A DNA stretch of 60,004 nt from Polluticaenibacter yanchengensis (lineage in GTDB: Bacteria > Bacteroidota > Bacteroidia > Chitinophagales > Chitinophagaceae). Of the stretch, positions 35,265 through 45,105 are shown in pieces (position 1 is the first letter of the stretch; every line of letters begins with the position of its first letter). The notes under the pieces were generated by a model that did no database searches, had not been told where the DNA came from, and saw only the letters and a program-made list of their open reading frames with translations. Where the stretch lies: assembly GCA_027854065.1 (NCBI GenBank), contig JAQGEF010000025.1, forward strand, positions 1-60,004. Direction: 5' to 3'. Made by a program: the position numbers and the translations under genes.

Positions 35265-35975
35265 CTATGGCGAAAATTTATACCCCATACCTCTTACCGA
35301 ATGAAAATGTTTTGGATTTTTTGTATCGGTTTCAAAGTATTTTCTAAAGTTCAAAATAAAATTATCAATGGTGCGGGTACTTGGGAAAACATTATAACCC
35401 CATACTGCCAGTAATATTTTTTCCCTGGTAATCACTTCATTAGGGTGGTCCACCAGCAATTTAAGCAGCATGGCTTCCTTTTTACTCAGGGATATCTGCT
35501 CACCGTTGGCCAAGTAAGCAATCTGTGCTTTAAAATCTATGCTATGACCCCCAAATTTGTATTGCTCTTCGTTACTGCCGGATACCGTAATGTTTTTCTT
35601 GTTCTTTTCTATCAGCTTCTCTATACGAAGTAACAATTCCTCCAGTTCGAATGGTTTGGTTAAATAGTCATCTGCACCAATTTTAAGGCCGTTGATCCTA
35701 TCGGCGCTGGCATTTTTAGCGCTTAAGATAAGCACAGGGGATTCTATTTTAGCCAGGCGGATATTTTCCAGCACACTAAATCCATCCAATATAGGTAACA
35801 TCACATCCAGGATGATCAGCTGAAAATACTCCGATTTTACTTTTTCCAAAGCCTCAGCACCATTAAATGCAGACGTTACCAGGTAACCTTCCATTTCCAG
35901 GTTAAGCTTCAGGGTCTCGTGCAGGTTCTCTTCGTCTTCTACCAATAATATGTTGAGCTGGTTATGTATGTTCAT
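35265..35975 (-). CDS. OmpR-family response regulator
   Basis: The protein of 236 aa has a receiver domain with the acidic pair (LLVEDEENL), the phosphoacceptor Asp in LIILDVMLPILDG, and the Lys in YLTKPFELEEL. The C-terminal winged-helix domain has ISLSKKEAMLLKLL, REKILLAVWGYN and SVRGMGYKFSP. It pairs with the histidine kinase gene that ends 10 bp upstream on the same strand and very likely regulates transcription with it. Confidence 0.93.
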   Translation of the reverse strand: MNIHNQLNILLVEDEENLHETLKLNLEMEGYLVTSAFNGAEALEKVKSEYFQLIILDVMLPILDGFSVLENIRLAKIESPVLILSAKNASADRINGLKIGADDYLTKPFELEELLLRIEKLIEKNKKNITVSGSNEEQYKFGGHSIDFKAQIAYLANGEQISLSKKEAMLLKLLVDHPNEVITREKILLAVWGYNVFPSTRTIDNFILNFRKYFETDTKNPKHFHSVRGMGYKFSP

Positions 35976-35985
35976 TTTATAATTT

Positions 35986-36975
35986 CTATTTTATAGGAAG
36001 TACTAGCGTAAAAATACAACCATTTGGAACATTATCTGTTATTATCAACTGGGCTTTGTGCATTTGCGCTATTTTTTTACATAAATACAACCCGAGCCCG
36101 GTACCTTTAGCCGTCCGGGTATTTTCATTGCCCAGCCGGTAGAATTTCTGGAAGACCAGTTTCTTATCTTCATTATCAATTCCCGGTCCAAAATCCGCTA
36201 CAGACAGTTCAATGTGCTTTTCTTTTTTCAGTAGTGATATGTTGATGTCCGAACCTTTCGGAGAGTATTTGCCGGCATTTTCTATCAGGTTGTTTAATAA
36301 CAATTCCAGCAAAATCGCATCGCCGTATAGCCGGATATTATCATCTATATTGGTATTGAATTGCCTGTCGGGTAAGCGCTTGGTAAATACCTCAACACCG
36401 TTTTCCACAATTTCAGTCAGGTTCAGGTTGGATTTTGAAGAGTTGAAATTCAGGTCATCCATGCGCGCCGCCAGCAGTATATTATTGCAGAGGTCGTTTA
36501 ATCGCTCTGTTTCCTTCAGGGTATTATTAATCAGTTTATTCTGGATGTTTATTTCAGGTTGTCGCTTTTGTATTGTCTCCAGGTTCAGTTTCGCTACAGA
36601 AATTGGCGTTTTCAGCTCATGAGTAATGGCCATCATAAAGTTTTGTTGCTGTTGGGCAAACTTCAGTTGTTTACGAATCGTGCCGTACACATAAATGGCG
36701 CCAATGGCAATAAAAATAAAAAAGGTGATACCCTCGCCATAATACTGGAATTTTTTCCTTTTATGGTAGTCATAGGCATTCGCGATAATTGAATTATAAT
36801 CGGGATTTTGTGGGGAAACGTTCTTCACATTGGCATATAAAAGTTCAGTGTTCTGGTGTTGCAAGCTCACATACCAGAAAAATAATGCTGCGACAATGTA
36901 CACCAGCGTGCTGATGTATACGATACTGGCCAATACTATTTTCCTGTTTTTGTAAATGTTTCCTTTTAGTTGCAT
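35986..36975 (-). CDS. Membrane sensor histidine kinase
   Basis: The protein of 329 aa has two membrane segments (about residues 13-36 and 78-97) flanking a small periplasmic loop of about 40 residues. The dimerisation/phosphoacceptor motif is AITHELKTPISVAKLN; the ATPase domain has NLIENAGKYSP, DFGPGIDNEDK and GTGLGLYLCKKIA. The small loop suggests a sensor of membrane state or a small ligand. It lies between a FAH-family hydrolase and its response regulator with about 10-bp gaps, so the three genes may be co-transcribed. Confidence 0.92.
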   Translation of the reverse strand: MQLKGNIYKNRKIVLASIVYISTLVYIVAALFFWYVSLQHQNTELLYANVKNVSPQNPDYNSIIANAYDYHKRKKFQYYGEGITFFIFIAIGAIYVYGTIRKQLKFAQQQQNFMMAITHELKTPISVAKLNLETIQKRQPEINIQNKLINNTLKETERLNDLCNNILLAARMDDLNFNSSKSNLNLTEIVENGVEVFTKRLPDRQFNTNIDDNIRLYGDAILLELLLNNLIENAGKYSPKGSDINISLLKKEKHIELSVADFGPGIDNEDKKLVFQKFYRLGNENTRTAKGTGLGLYLCKKIAQMHKAQLIITDNVPNGCIFTLVLPIK

Positions 36976-36985
36976 GCCTGCGAAA

Positions 36986-37990
36986 TTACTTCTTCAATGC
37001 TAATATACTATGAGTTGTATTTTCAAGCTTCATGGTATTTACTAAATTTCCCAATCCCGTAATGGTCATTTTTACAACATCATCCGGTTGTAACCATTGT
37101 TCCGTATAGTTTTCATTGCTGCGTTTGCCGGTACCGTTCAATTCCAGGAAGCAACCGGTGCCAACAGTACCGCTACCGATGACATCACCCGGGTAAAGCG
37201 TGACGCCATAACTGGCCCGCTCAATAATCTCAGCAAAAGTCCAGTTCATATCAGCTAAATTGCCCTTGCTAACCAATACATCATTCACATAACAAGCCAT
37301 TTCCAGGTCCCATGTTTTACCTGTGTGGCCGTTTGCAGTAGCGGTTTCATAAGCAGCCAGTTCATCCAATGTTACCATCCACGGCCCAAAACTCGTGGCA
37401 AAATCCTTACCTTTTGCAGGGCCAAGATTGAGTTGCATCTCTTCCATTTGCAATAAGCGGGCGCTGATATCGTTCATTACCATTAAGCCCGCAATATATT
37501 CATCAGCATCCCTGGCTAAAATATTTCTCCCGGTTTTACCTATCACGATGGCGCATTCCAGTTCAAAATCCAGTTTTTGAAAATGGTCGGGCATGCACCA
37601 GACATTCCCCGGGCCTTGAATAGCATTATGATTGGTAAAATAAAATACAGGAAACTGGTCAAAAGCTTCTATCATAGGCAGGCCCCTGTTCATACGCGAT
37701 GTGGCTACATGTTGCCTGAATGCATAAGCATCCCTGCAGCTTACAGGAGCAGGTACAGGTGCCAGGATTGTTACTGAACCTGCGTTTTGTCCCAGATGAC
37801 GGTATTGTTTTCCTTGCACCAGCTCATTATTCAAACCTGCCAGCATGGGAAAGTACTCTTCCCAGTGTGCCAGTAAAATCAGTATATTATTCGGTAGGTC
37901 TTTATGTAAATCCTGTAACCTGTAAACTGTATTCTCGTGGTATAAACCTACATTTTCACGATCATTTTGTAAGTAACTAACTAGCTTCAT
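36986..37990 (-). CDS. Fumarylacetoacetate hydrolase-family protein
   Basis: The protein of 334 aa has the FAH core: FELECAIVIGKTGRNI with the metal-binding Glu pair, MVMNDISARLLQMEEM with an Asp ligand, and GPAKGKDFATSFGPWMV with the Lys-Asp pair. YPGDVIGSGTVGTGCF is also typical. Enzymes of this fold cut C-C bonds next to carbonyls or decarboxylate; true FAH works in tyrosine breakdown, but the substrate here is not settled by context. It is first in line with the two-component system on the minus strand. Confidence 0.88.
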   Translation of the reverse strand: MKLVSYLQNDRENVGLYHENTVYRLQDLHKDLPNNILILLAHWEEYFPMLAGLNNELVQGKQYRHLGQNAGSVTILAPVPAPVSCRDAYAFRQHVATSRMNRGLPMIEAFDQFPVFYFTNHNAIQGPGNVWCMPDHFQKLDFELECAIVIGKTGRNILARDADEYIAGLMVMNDISARLLQMEEMQLNLGPAKGKDFATSFGPWMVTLDELAAYETATANGHTGKTWDLEMACYVNDVLVSKGNLADMNWTFAEIIERASYGVTLYPGDVIGSGTVGTGCFLELNGTGKRSNENYTEQWLQPDDVVKMTITGLGNLVNTMKLENTTHSILALKK

Positions 37991-38076
37991 AAATCAAGTC
38001 CATTCGTTTAATCAAACAAATTTAAGGCTTTGCATTTAATCCGTCTATCAGACATTTTTCCTGCTGTTTTTGTTTT

Positions 38077-38237
38077 GGGGCTCTCATCATTACTATATAT
38101 ATCAACATTTGTCCGGCGTGTTTATGGCTCCGCTACGCTCGGTGTATTTTTGCAGGGGCAATTTAGCATTTTTAGTTTTGCCATGCACCCTGCAAAAATA
38201 CACTGCCTCCTGCGTCGGCACCAACACATGCCGCAGC
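38077..38237 (+). repeat. Dispersed GC-rich repeat, copy 6
   Basis: It begins GGGGCTCTCATC, has GGCTCCGCTACGCTCGGTG and GCCTCCTGCGTCGGCACCAA, and ends CATGCCGCAGC. The outer parts match copy 7 closely. Its centre carries an inverted repeat around TGCAGGGGCAATTTAGC and TTTTGCCATGCACCCTGCA. Confidence 0.75.
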
Positions 38238-38335
38238 TTTTCGTCGTTGAGTTTACTATCTTACTTTTGATAATAGGTAAATAGTATTAATTGATTTTAT
38301 TCAATGTGATGTTGAAATCTAAATTTTTTGGTAGT

Positions 38336-38821
38336 TTAGTTAGAATTTTTGAGAACTTTGGAAATGAATTCTTTGGACATTGATAGGAGATGTGAATCTC
38401 TTGAATCAACTTTGTCTAATGGTAGACTATGATATATGCATTTATCTTCAGAAAAATACCAATTAAATTGTAGTGCCTGATTGTCTGCAATAACAACTTC
38501 TTCTACTTTGATTAAGATGTTTTCATCGAAATAAAAAGTGTTACATGCTGTCATCTGTATTAGTGTGCCAGATTCAATTCTATCTGTTTTAACATAGTTT
38601 ACGTACTTTCTTAATTGCTTTCCATCAATAAGCGCGCTTACGTAAGTTTTTATATTAAGTCCAAGATCAGGCATATTTTGGATAATTGAATCTTTTGTAA
38701 CTTTGATTTTAGAATAATTTACAGATGTTACAATTGAATCTATTTGCTTTAGGATTTTAATGTCTTGAGAATAGGAGTTAGTTGAAAAAAGTAAGATAAT
38801 AGCTGTAATTAACGGTTTCAT
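38336..38821 (-). CDS. Exported hypothetical protein
   Basis: The protein of 161 aa has a signal peptide (MKPLITAIILLFSTNSYSQ) and then a soluble domain with no recognised motif. It could be a periplasmic protein or one anchored by unknown means. Codon use is AT-rich. It opens a run of accessory genes up to 42.2 kb. Confidence 0.65.
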   Translation of the reverse strand: MKPLITAIILLFSTNSYSQDIKILKQIDSIVTSVNYSKIKVTKDSIIQNMPDLGLNIKTYVSALIDGKQLRKYVNYVKTDRIESGTLIQMTACNTFYFDENILIKVEEVVIADNQALQFNWYFSEDKCIYHSLPLDKVDSRDSHLLSMSKEFISKVLKNSN

Positions 38822-39014
38822 TTTTTGTTCGAAAATTTAATTTCTGATTTGTGAGATTGTGCTTAACTGTTCAGTGCTTGGCATAGATGGCAGATTTAGG
38901 AAATCCAGTAATAGAATACAAAACCCGCAATTTTTACAAACAAATAATTTCAGCAATTTTATTACTAAAATATAAGTGTTCCAAATCTTTTAAATTAAGA
39001 TTAAAAACAGTAGT

Positions 39015-39563
39015 ATGAGAAAGGTAATTGCAGCAATAAATATGACACTGGATGGTTACTGTGACCATACAGCCATTACTCCGGATGAGGAAATACATGA
39101 ACATTACTCAACCCTTTTAAAAGCATCCGGTACGGCATTATATGGGCGGATAACTTATGAATTAATGAAGTACTGGCAACCAATGGTGAAAAATCCTACA
39201 GGAAATAAATCAATGGACGAGTTTGCAACAGCCATCGATGAGATTCCTAAAATTGTATTCTCACATACATTAAAAAATACCGGTTGGGAAACTGCGCGAT
39301 TGGCAAACCGGGATATCAGGGAAGAAGTCTCTGCACTTAAAGAACAACCCGGAAAAGATATTTTAGTAGGAAGTCCTGGTTTGATTGTAACAATGACTAA
39401 CCTGGGTTTAATAGACGAATACCAGCTTTGTATTCATCCTGTCATCGTGGGAAGTGGCTTACCCTTATTTAAAAATATCAATGAAAGAATAACGTTTAAA
39501 CTTATCAGGACAAAAACTTTTGTTTCAGGTGCGGTGATCCATTATTATTCCTGCATTAAATAG
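39015..39563 (+). CDS. Dihydrofolate reductase / RibD C-terminal family protein
   Basis: The protein of 182 aa begins MRKVIAAINMTLDGYCDH, has GTALYGRITYELM, PKIVFSHTL, DILVGSPGLI, IDEYQLCIHPVIVGSGLPLF and a closing GAVIHYYSC. These match the RibD C-terminal (YyaP/YwjB-like) family, NADPH-dependent reductases of pteridine- or pyrimidine-like substrates. The real substrate is unknown. Confidence 0.85.
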   Translation: MRKVIAAINMTLDGYCDHTAITPDEEIHEHYSTLLKASGTALYGRITYELMKYWQPMVKNPTGNKSMDEFATAIDEIPKIVFSHTLKNTGWETARLANRDIREEVSALKEQPGKDILVGSPGLIVTMTNLGLIDEYQLCIHPVIVGSGLPLFKNINERITFKLIRTKTFVSGAVIHYYSCIK

Positions 39564-39715
39564 TTAGGTGCTTTTTTAAGTGATATTACAAGCTGTTTAT
39601 ATTGTCATTTCAAGAACTTTTGCCTGGAAATGTCAATTAAAGAAAAACGCCATAACGAAGCGACAACTACCTATTCAAAAATGGTCAACTTCTCCGCCAT
39701 TTCGCTAATGCGATG

Positions 39716-40129
39716 TTATCCGTTCGAACTTGTTTTTTGACGCAACCCGGTAATAATAGATGTCAATAATACTACAGAATATGCCCACATGAGCCAGGAA
39801 CCAAATGTTGCAGCTCTGCTTGCCGGCATATTGGGAAAGGTATCTTCAAAAAATTGGATCACAAAAGTATCGATAAGCATTCCTGGTAATACCAACAGAA
39901 CACCTGCTACTACATTTTCAAGACCTGAGAGTTTAAATTTTTTGAAAGTAATAACTGATATGAAAGCCAATACAGGAATTACCATTAAATATAAAATACT
40001 AAGAATTGCAGGTGACTCTGTGATAAAGAAGTACTGGCCTGCTACACGAAAAGCCAAAGTTGCTAAAAACCAAATTAAAAAACCTATACCAAGAACAGGT
40101 AGGATAAATTGTTTGTTCGCTTTGTTCAT
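39716..40129 (-). CDS. DUF5367-like four-helix membrane protein
   Basis: The protein of 137 aa, from the ATG at 40129, has four hydrophobic segments (ILPVLGIGFLIWFLATLAF, ILSILYLMVIPVLAFISV, VVAGVLLVLPGMLIDTF and SWLMWAYSVVLLTSII). The pattern including DTFVIQFFEDTFPNM resembles DUF5367 proteins, which are uncharacterised. A TTG at 40147 could add six residues. It lies convergent to the RibD-like gene. Confidence 0.65.
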   Translation of the reverse strand: MNKANKQFILPVLGIGFLIWFLATLAFRVAGQYFFITESPAILSILYLMVIPVLAFISVITFKKFKLSGLENVVAGVLLVLPGMLIDTFVIQFFEDTFPNMPASRAATFGSWLMWAYSVVLLTSIITGLRQKTSSNG

Positions 40130-40308
40130 TCTTGAAAATTTTAGCAAAAGTATCGTTCTGTCATATAGGAATGGTTGTTTTTAGATTGTATCGCTTCTGT
40201 AGCCCAGAATTGTAAACCAATACCTGTTTTGAAAATAAGCAAATTGGCTCTGGTACATAAGTTTCTCCAACTTACACAAAATCCTTATGAGTTTAGCAAA
40301 AGTTATTA

Positions 40309-41016
40309 TTAAATCAAAGTAAAGAGACTATAAATTACATATAATACCCCAATCAATAATATTAGAGCGAACGCAAATAATCCTATAAGTATATATCTTT
40401 CACTCTTCTTTACAGTTATGCTTGTTGTAGAATGATTGATTATTTCAGGTTGAACTTTTTGTTCTGAAATAATCTCATCTTTTTCCTGTTCGGAAATGAT
40501 AGGAGCGGGATCAGGCTTTGATTGTTCAGAACTTTTGATGAAATATCTCATTGATTTTTCATCAGGTTGAATATCCCAGAATTTTTGATGAAGAATAGTC
40601 TCAATCTGTTTAAATATAACTTCCGAAATATCTCCCTCATCATTTTCTATTTCAAGTTTGTCTCCTTCTTCATTAAAAGTTTCTCCATTAACTTCCATTT
40701 TAGACCGGATATTCTTTCCGTTTTCAGTATATCCGAATTTAAAAGCCATTGAAGTTTCTGACATCGCAAAAGTCAAAATATTGGTTTCCTGATAAGAATA
40801 ACCATCGCCTAAGCACAAATCTTCATTTGCAAATATCAATGTTCCATCTTTTCCAAAATATACATCAATGATTCCTTCATCTTTCCAGTTTTCAGAAGCA
40901 GTCTCAAAATCAATTTCTTTGTCAAATTCCAGATTTAAGTCCAGAATTTTTGATAATTCTTCTTTTCGTTCTTTTAGATTTTTGTTGATGACAATGCCAG
41001 ATATATTAAATCCCAT
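40309..41016 (-). CDS. Hypothetical protein with C-terminal membrane anchor
   Basis: The protein of 235 aa has an acidic N-terminal domain (about residues 1-160), a flexible Glu/Pro-rich linker (PDPAPIISEQEKDE) and a C-terminal membrane segment (YILIGLFAFALILLIGVLYV). The start, MGFNISGIVINKNLKE, and the central LIFANEDLCLGDG do not match a family I know. The topology suggests a cytoplasmic domain tail-anchored in the inner membrane. It may travel with the DUF695 gene just upstream on the same strand. Confidence 0.6.
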   Translation of the reverse strand: MGFNISGIVINKNLKERKEELSKILDLNLEFDKEIDFETASENWKDEGIIDVYFGKDGTLIFANEDLCLGDGYSYQETNILTFAMSETSMAFKFGYTENGKNIRSKMEVNGETFNEEGDKLEIENDEGDISEVIFKQIETILHQKFWDIQPDEKSMRYFIKSSEQSKPDPAPIISEQEKDEIISEQKVQPEIINHSTTSITVKKSERYILIGLFAFALILLIGVLYVIYSLFTLI

Positions 41017-41130
41017 TTTGGAGTAGATTTTTATAAAAAATTAATAAAATTTGAACAAATGCCAATTGCGTTATGAATGTTGAATTACTGTTTTCTGCCT
41101 ACGATGTTGTTGCCTGGGCTTCTTTTAGAT

Positions 41131-42219
41131 TTATTTAAATCTTTCAAATGTCTGCCAATACTTGTCTTTATAAATATCATATTCTATTTCAAAACTCTTT
41201 TCATATTTCTTTTGTATCTCGAAAAAGACTTTTGATGGTTTGCGGAAATCCTTACAGGCAAAATAAATATCTCTTTCATTGTTGGCTGTTTGTCTGCCTA
41301 CATTCAAGAACCCATCTTTGTCTATAAGTACTTTCATCAAATAATCTTCAAGTACGTTCATAGCTTCATAGTCGCTATCATTTGGCATTCCATTATTTTT
41401 ACTGCCATCATATTTTATGGTGAAAACACCAATCCAGGGATGTGAAGCTTGCCTGTCCCAATTAAGTAATTGTGTGTTTAAGACAGCTAATAGCCTATTC
41501 CCACTTTGTAATTGTGCTTCTAAAACGGAGTAATTATCATTTTCAGTATTATAGCGTTCTCCTTCGTATTTTTCAATAAACTCTTTTTGTCGCCAGGTTA
41601 AAAAGTCTTTTAATTTAGAAATAGGTATAAGGTCTTTTTGAGCTTCGGCTTTGCTTATTATTTGCAGGTTGTCGATATTGTTTACAAAATCAAGTTCACC
41701 TAAATAGTTATCCAAAAAAATATAAACCCCATCTGTAATTTGTTGTCTGTTATCATCATTCAGATCTTTATGTACAACGCAAATATCTATTTCATCAGGA
41801 TAGTCAGGTAAGTCGTTAGAGTAGAAGAATAAATTTTCGGAGTTGAATTCTAAACCCGCCATTTCAATGGAAACATTTTTAATATCTAGTGCAGGTTTTA
41901 AAGCTGTAAATTTCCAACCATCAATTTTTGGTGCAGCGGCAACCAATTCTTCAACAAATACAATGTTTTTGGTATTTCCGTCTGCAGTCAAAACCAATTC
42001 CACCGTATTGTCATCACTCATGCCTGTTAAAAAGAAATAGCCATCTTTAAGTTCTTCCAGTTTTGGCGATAACTTGTTGAAAAATCCTTTTTCTATGTCT
42101 TTGCGTTTTTTTACCACATCATAAAAGTCCTTTTCATTCTTTTGAAACCATGTCCAAAAGTCACTATAAGATTTTACAGGTTCGTCTTTCTTTCCAAATA
42201 TGTTTTTTAAAAAACTCAT
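41131..42219 (-). CDS. DUF695-domain protein
   Basis: The protein of 362 aa has an N-terminal domain of unknown function (SDFWTWFQKNEKDFYDVVKK) and a DUF695-like C-terminal part from about residue 215 (FLTWRQKEFIEKYEGERYNT, NRLLAVLNTQLLNWDRQA, HPWIGVFTIKYDGS). It has no signal peptide. Function unknown; DUF695 proteins often appear in accessory regions. It is AT-rich like its neighbour downstream. Confidence 0.72.
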   Translation of the reverse strand: MSFLKNIFGKKDEPVKSYSDFWTWFQKNEKDFYDVVKKRKDIEKGFFNKLSPKLEELKDGYFFLTGMSDDNTVELVLTADGNTKNIVFVEELVAAAPKIDGWKFTALKPALDIKNVSIEMAGLEFNSENLFFYSNDLPDYPDEIDICVVHKDLNDDNRQQITDGVYIFLDNYLGELDFVNNIDNLQIISKAEAQKDLIPISKLKDFLTWRQKEFIEKYEGERYNTENDNYSVLEAQLQSGNRLLAVLNTQLLNWDRQASHPWIGVFTIKYDGSKNNGMPNDSDYEAMNVLEDYLMKVLIDKDGFLNVGRQTANNERDIYFACKDFRKPSKVFFEIQKKYEKSFEIEYDIYKDKYWQTFERFK

Positions 42220-42376
42220 TAGTCAATTTATTACATTGTTATTCGTGTATGTTTACATTATACCCTGGCATGTAAATATAGATATAATTAGTATTTATCC
42301 ATATATTTATTGTACTTGTTAGTAATTATTTTGTTTAAATATTTGGAATATATAAATGCACCAGACTAGGAATCGC

Positions 42377-42455
42377 TTAACCCGGATTACGCATTAGAAA
42401 AAGGGAGATGAAAATTTTGAGATTGAGTCCATAGTGAAGAAAACCACTTTAGTCG
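42377..42455 (+). repeat. 79-bp dispersed repeat, copy A
   Basis: Starting TTAACCCGGATTACGCATTAG and ending CCACTTTAGTCG, it matches 59926-60004 at all but five of 79 positions by hand alignment. It could be the terminal part of an insertion sequence or of a longer intergenic repeat. No transposase gene is attached. Confidence 0.7.
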
Positions 42456-42821
42456 TTTTTTGCGAGAGTTATTTTAAGTACAATTTGTTCATTGATTTTT
42501 TCAAAATAGGCTCCGATGGCAAATACCCTGAATCGCAATGTTGATAATCGTTTCTGTGTTTTTTCTTGCAAGATGAGCTGTTGGAAAAGTTAATGGAATA
42601 TCAGGAAATTAATGTTTTATTCAAGTGAATATTTACCAGAATCAAAAAAATAAAATTGATAAATAAAGGGTAGGATACTAAAAACCTATCCTTTTATTAT
42701 TTATATATCAGTTTTGATCTGGCAGAAACAGATTAAAAACAAACCAATAAACATCGCTATCAATTTTGAATAAAAAAACCGGAAAAGCTCCAGCCTTTCC
42801 GGTTAATGAATATTAAATCAT
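42456..42821. other. Gene-free stretch after the 79-bp repeat
   Basis: No gene was found. The sequence right after the repeat may continue it, but copy B is cut by the window end so this cannot be tested. A hairpin (AACCGGAAA and TTTCCGGTT, 42777-42804) lies near the end and probably terminates the cupin operon. Confidence 0.45.
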
Positions 42822-43202
42822 CTATTCAGGAATATCCTCATAATTATAAAAAGAATCCCCCTGGCCCGCTTCCAGGCTGTTAAATTCCATAAATACAATA
42901 TCAGTAACAGCATTTAGCTGGTGCCATACATTAGGCGGGATGTGAATATGCGCAGGAGCAATCACCCGTTCACTGCCGCTGCCGCCATCCTTCGTTTTCC
43001 AGACCAGATCCGCTGTGCCATTTAAAAGCATTAATTTTTCAGGTCTTTTATAAGGATGCTTCCCGGTATGGATATGGCCGCCATTTTTGCTGCCCGCTAT
43101 CCGGTGGCTCAGTAAGAACTGGCCCGTTCTGTCATTTTCAAAAGCATTGGTTTCACCCCGTTCGGTTTTACCAATAAAATCTAAAGGCAATATTGTTACC
43201 AT
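42822..43202 (-). CDS. Small single-domain cupin protein
   Basis: The protein of 126 aa has the cupin pattern: GGHIHTGKHPYKRPEKLMLL (first motif with two His and a Glu) and PPNVWHQLNAVTDIVFMEF (second motif with a His), so a metal can be bound. The close YNYEDIPE is unassigned. Such cupins may be sugar-nucleotide isomerase-like or small-molecule-binding proteins. It follows the DUF1835 gene after 6 bp and is the last gene of a three-gene set. Confidence 0.75.
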   Translation of the reverse strand: MVTILPLDFIGKTERGETNAFENDRTGQFLLSHRIAGSKNGGHIHTGKHPYKRPEKLMLLNGTADLVWKTKDGGSGSERVIAPAHIHIPPNVWHQLNAVTDIVFMEFNSLEAGQGDSFYNYEDIPE

Positions 43203-43208
43203 ATTTTA

Positions 43209-44078
43209 TTATTCGGTTTCGGTATCTGTTTCAGTATCACTCTTCTTTTTACGCAGCGAAGGTAAATTAGGATTCTTTATATCATAATCCCTCGTGGTTA
43301 AGTTTATATCACCCCTTACTTCCCATTCGTTATCCTTAATCAGTTTTTTCAAACGCCAGATCAAAAAAACGTCACCCGTAATTTCTTTTTCCTTACTCAA
43401 AAAAGACTGTATCACCCGGTTTGCCTTTTGAAAATCCCCTGTAACGTATTTACTCAATGCCTTATCATAAAAATCCTCATTTGCTTGTCCCAGTTTTTTG
43501 CCCCCTTCCAGTAAGCGAACAATTTTACCCGCATCGCACACACGCCTCCATTCGTCCGTATCTATTTCAAACTCTGCCGGTGTTACCAGGCGAGCCAATT
43601 TCTTAGCTTTCAAAAACTCCTTCGGTTGTATTTCAAATAACCATAACGGGTAGAAAATACCCCCTTTATCATTAATAAACGGCAGGTTGTTCAGGTAGAT
43701 GATATAGACCCTTCCCTCATATTTACCCAGTTGGGACAGCAGCCAGTAGTACCCGCTTACATCATGTTTATTCTGTGCCGCCCATATCCAGACAATTTCT
43801 TCAGGATTGTCATCCAGCGCCTTCTTTATATGGTGAACCACCAGTTTATCGTCCACCATGCTCAAAGCCTCATCCGCATTATAATCCCCCGATTGCTGTA
43901 ATAATTCGGTCCACCAGTTTCTGCGCATTTGCCAGCCGTCCGGTGTGTCCAGGTACAACAAAGGCCCGACAGCATAATCATCAGCTATCACTTTAATATC
44001 GCCCGCCAGGCTTTCATCCAAAGTCAGTACTTGTTCTAATACTTGTTTATCCGCAGGTTGAAAACAAACATGGATCAT
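43209..44078 (-). CDS. DUF1835-domain protein
   Basis: The protein of 289 aa has an N-terminal DUF1835 pattern (MIHVCFQPADKQVLEQVL, ADDYAVGPL) and a C-terminal DUF3658-like part (WRRVCDAGKIVRLLEGGKKL). An acidic Thr/Glu repeat (SDTETDTETE) closes it. Function is unknown. I chose the ATG at 44078; the codon before it is a GTG that could add one residue. It lies 7 bp after the methyltransferase gene and 6 bp before the cupin gene. Confidence 0.8.
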   Translation of the reverse strand: MIHVCFQPADKQVLEQVLTLDESLAGDIKVIADDYAVGPLLYLDTPDGWQMRRNWWTELLQQSGDYNADEALSMVDDKLVVHHIKKALDDNPEEIVWIWAAQNKHDVSGYYWLLSQLGKYEGRVYIIYLNNLPFINDKGGIFYPLWLFEIQPKEFLKAKKLARLVTPAEFEIDTDEWRRVCDAGKIVRLLEGGKKLGQANEDFYDKALSKYVTGDFQKANRVIQSFLSKEKEITGDVFLIWRLKKLIKDNEWEVRGDINLTTRDYDIKNPNLPSLRKKKSDTETDTETE

Positions 44079-44085
44079 CACTAAA

Positions 44086-44868
44086 TTATTTTGCTTTTAC
44101 AATATAAAACACCGCAGTAGTAAAAAAATTCCTCACAAAAGGAATCGCTTTAACCAGAGCAGATTGCTTCCGGGCCTTATACCCGAATTTATATTCATAC
44201 ACAGGATTAATAAACCAATGCAGGCTGTTGACTATTTTAAAACCCTTCTCTTTCAGTATCCTTTCAAAACGCTCAATAGAAATGCCCGTTTCTTTAATTT
44301 CAATCATATCCGCATTCATTTGCTTCGTCATCTTCATCAGCCCTTTAAATATTGGCCAGGGCAGAATATGCCAGTAAGGAGTTTTGCTCAGCCAGCCGTT
44401 CAGTATTTGCTGGTGACCGCCAAAAGGCATGTACCAGGGAGGGAATCCAAAAAATATCACGCCATCAGGCTTCAGAAAAGATTTCATCCAGCCAATCAGT
44501 TTAGCCTGGTCATGGATATGCTCAATCACATCCTTCAGTACAATAAAGTCGAATTTTGTACCGAATTCATGCTCAGGGTCAACGTCATAAATATTTTTAT
44601 TGATCAGACGCACCTGGCCCGTTTTTAATTCCTCAGACAGCCATTCATGAGCCTTCTCCAGCCATAAATCGTACATCTCCACGCCAACACATGCTACCCC
44701 CTTATTGGCAAAAGCCTTGATAACACTACCTTGCCCGCAACCAATTTCCAGCATCGTCATACCGGGCTTTATCGGCTGATGACTATTAATATAAGGCAAA
44801 ACAGATTTCTCTGCATTCGCTAACTGAAACTCGTAATACGCTTTATAATCTGTATGAAATTCGTGCAT
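44086..44868 (-). CDS. Class I SAM-dependent methyltransferase
   Basis: The protein of 260 aa has the SAM-binding motif I (MLEIGCGQGSVIKAFANKG), an acidic motif II end (GVEMYD), and FDFIVLKDVIEHIHD as motif III/IV. LKPDGVIFFGFPPWYMPFGG follows. Members methylate lipids, sugars or small molecules. It is the first gene of a minus-strand operon with DUF1835 and cupin genes, divergent from a glycosyltransferase gene, so a role in cell-surface glycan synthesis is possible. Confidence 0.85.
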   Translation of the reverse strand: MHEFHTDYKAYYEFQLANAEKSVLPYINSHQPIKPGMTMLEIGCGQGSVIKAFANKGVACVGVEMYDLWLEKAHEWLSEELKTGQVRLINKNIYDVDPEHEFGTKFDFIVLKDVIEHIHDQAKLIGWMKSFLKPDGVIFFGFPPWYMPFGGHQQILNGWLSKTPYWHILPWPIFKGLMKMTKQMNADMIEIKETGISIERFERILKEKGFKIVNSLHWFINPVYEYKFGYKARKQSALVKAIPFVRNFFTTAVFYIVKAK

Positions 44869-45105
44869 GAAACTATTTAACTAAGGCTGTAAAAATAAAG
44901 AGAGAAAGCTAAAAACTGAAATTAGTATTTTTCACCACTTAATTTAAAACCAGCAGCACAATAAACCGGCTCACCAAAACAATACCTTTTCTAAATAGAA
45001 TTCCCTTAACACGCAGTGATTCAGCTTTAAAAGAGATGCCTGCAGCGCAGACTTTTCACCAATAAAACAGAGCAAACAATCTCGCCGGTTCCACAAATTA
45101 AATCT

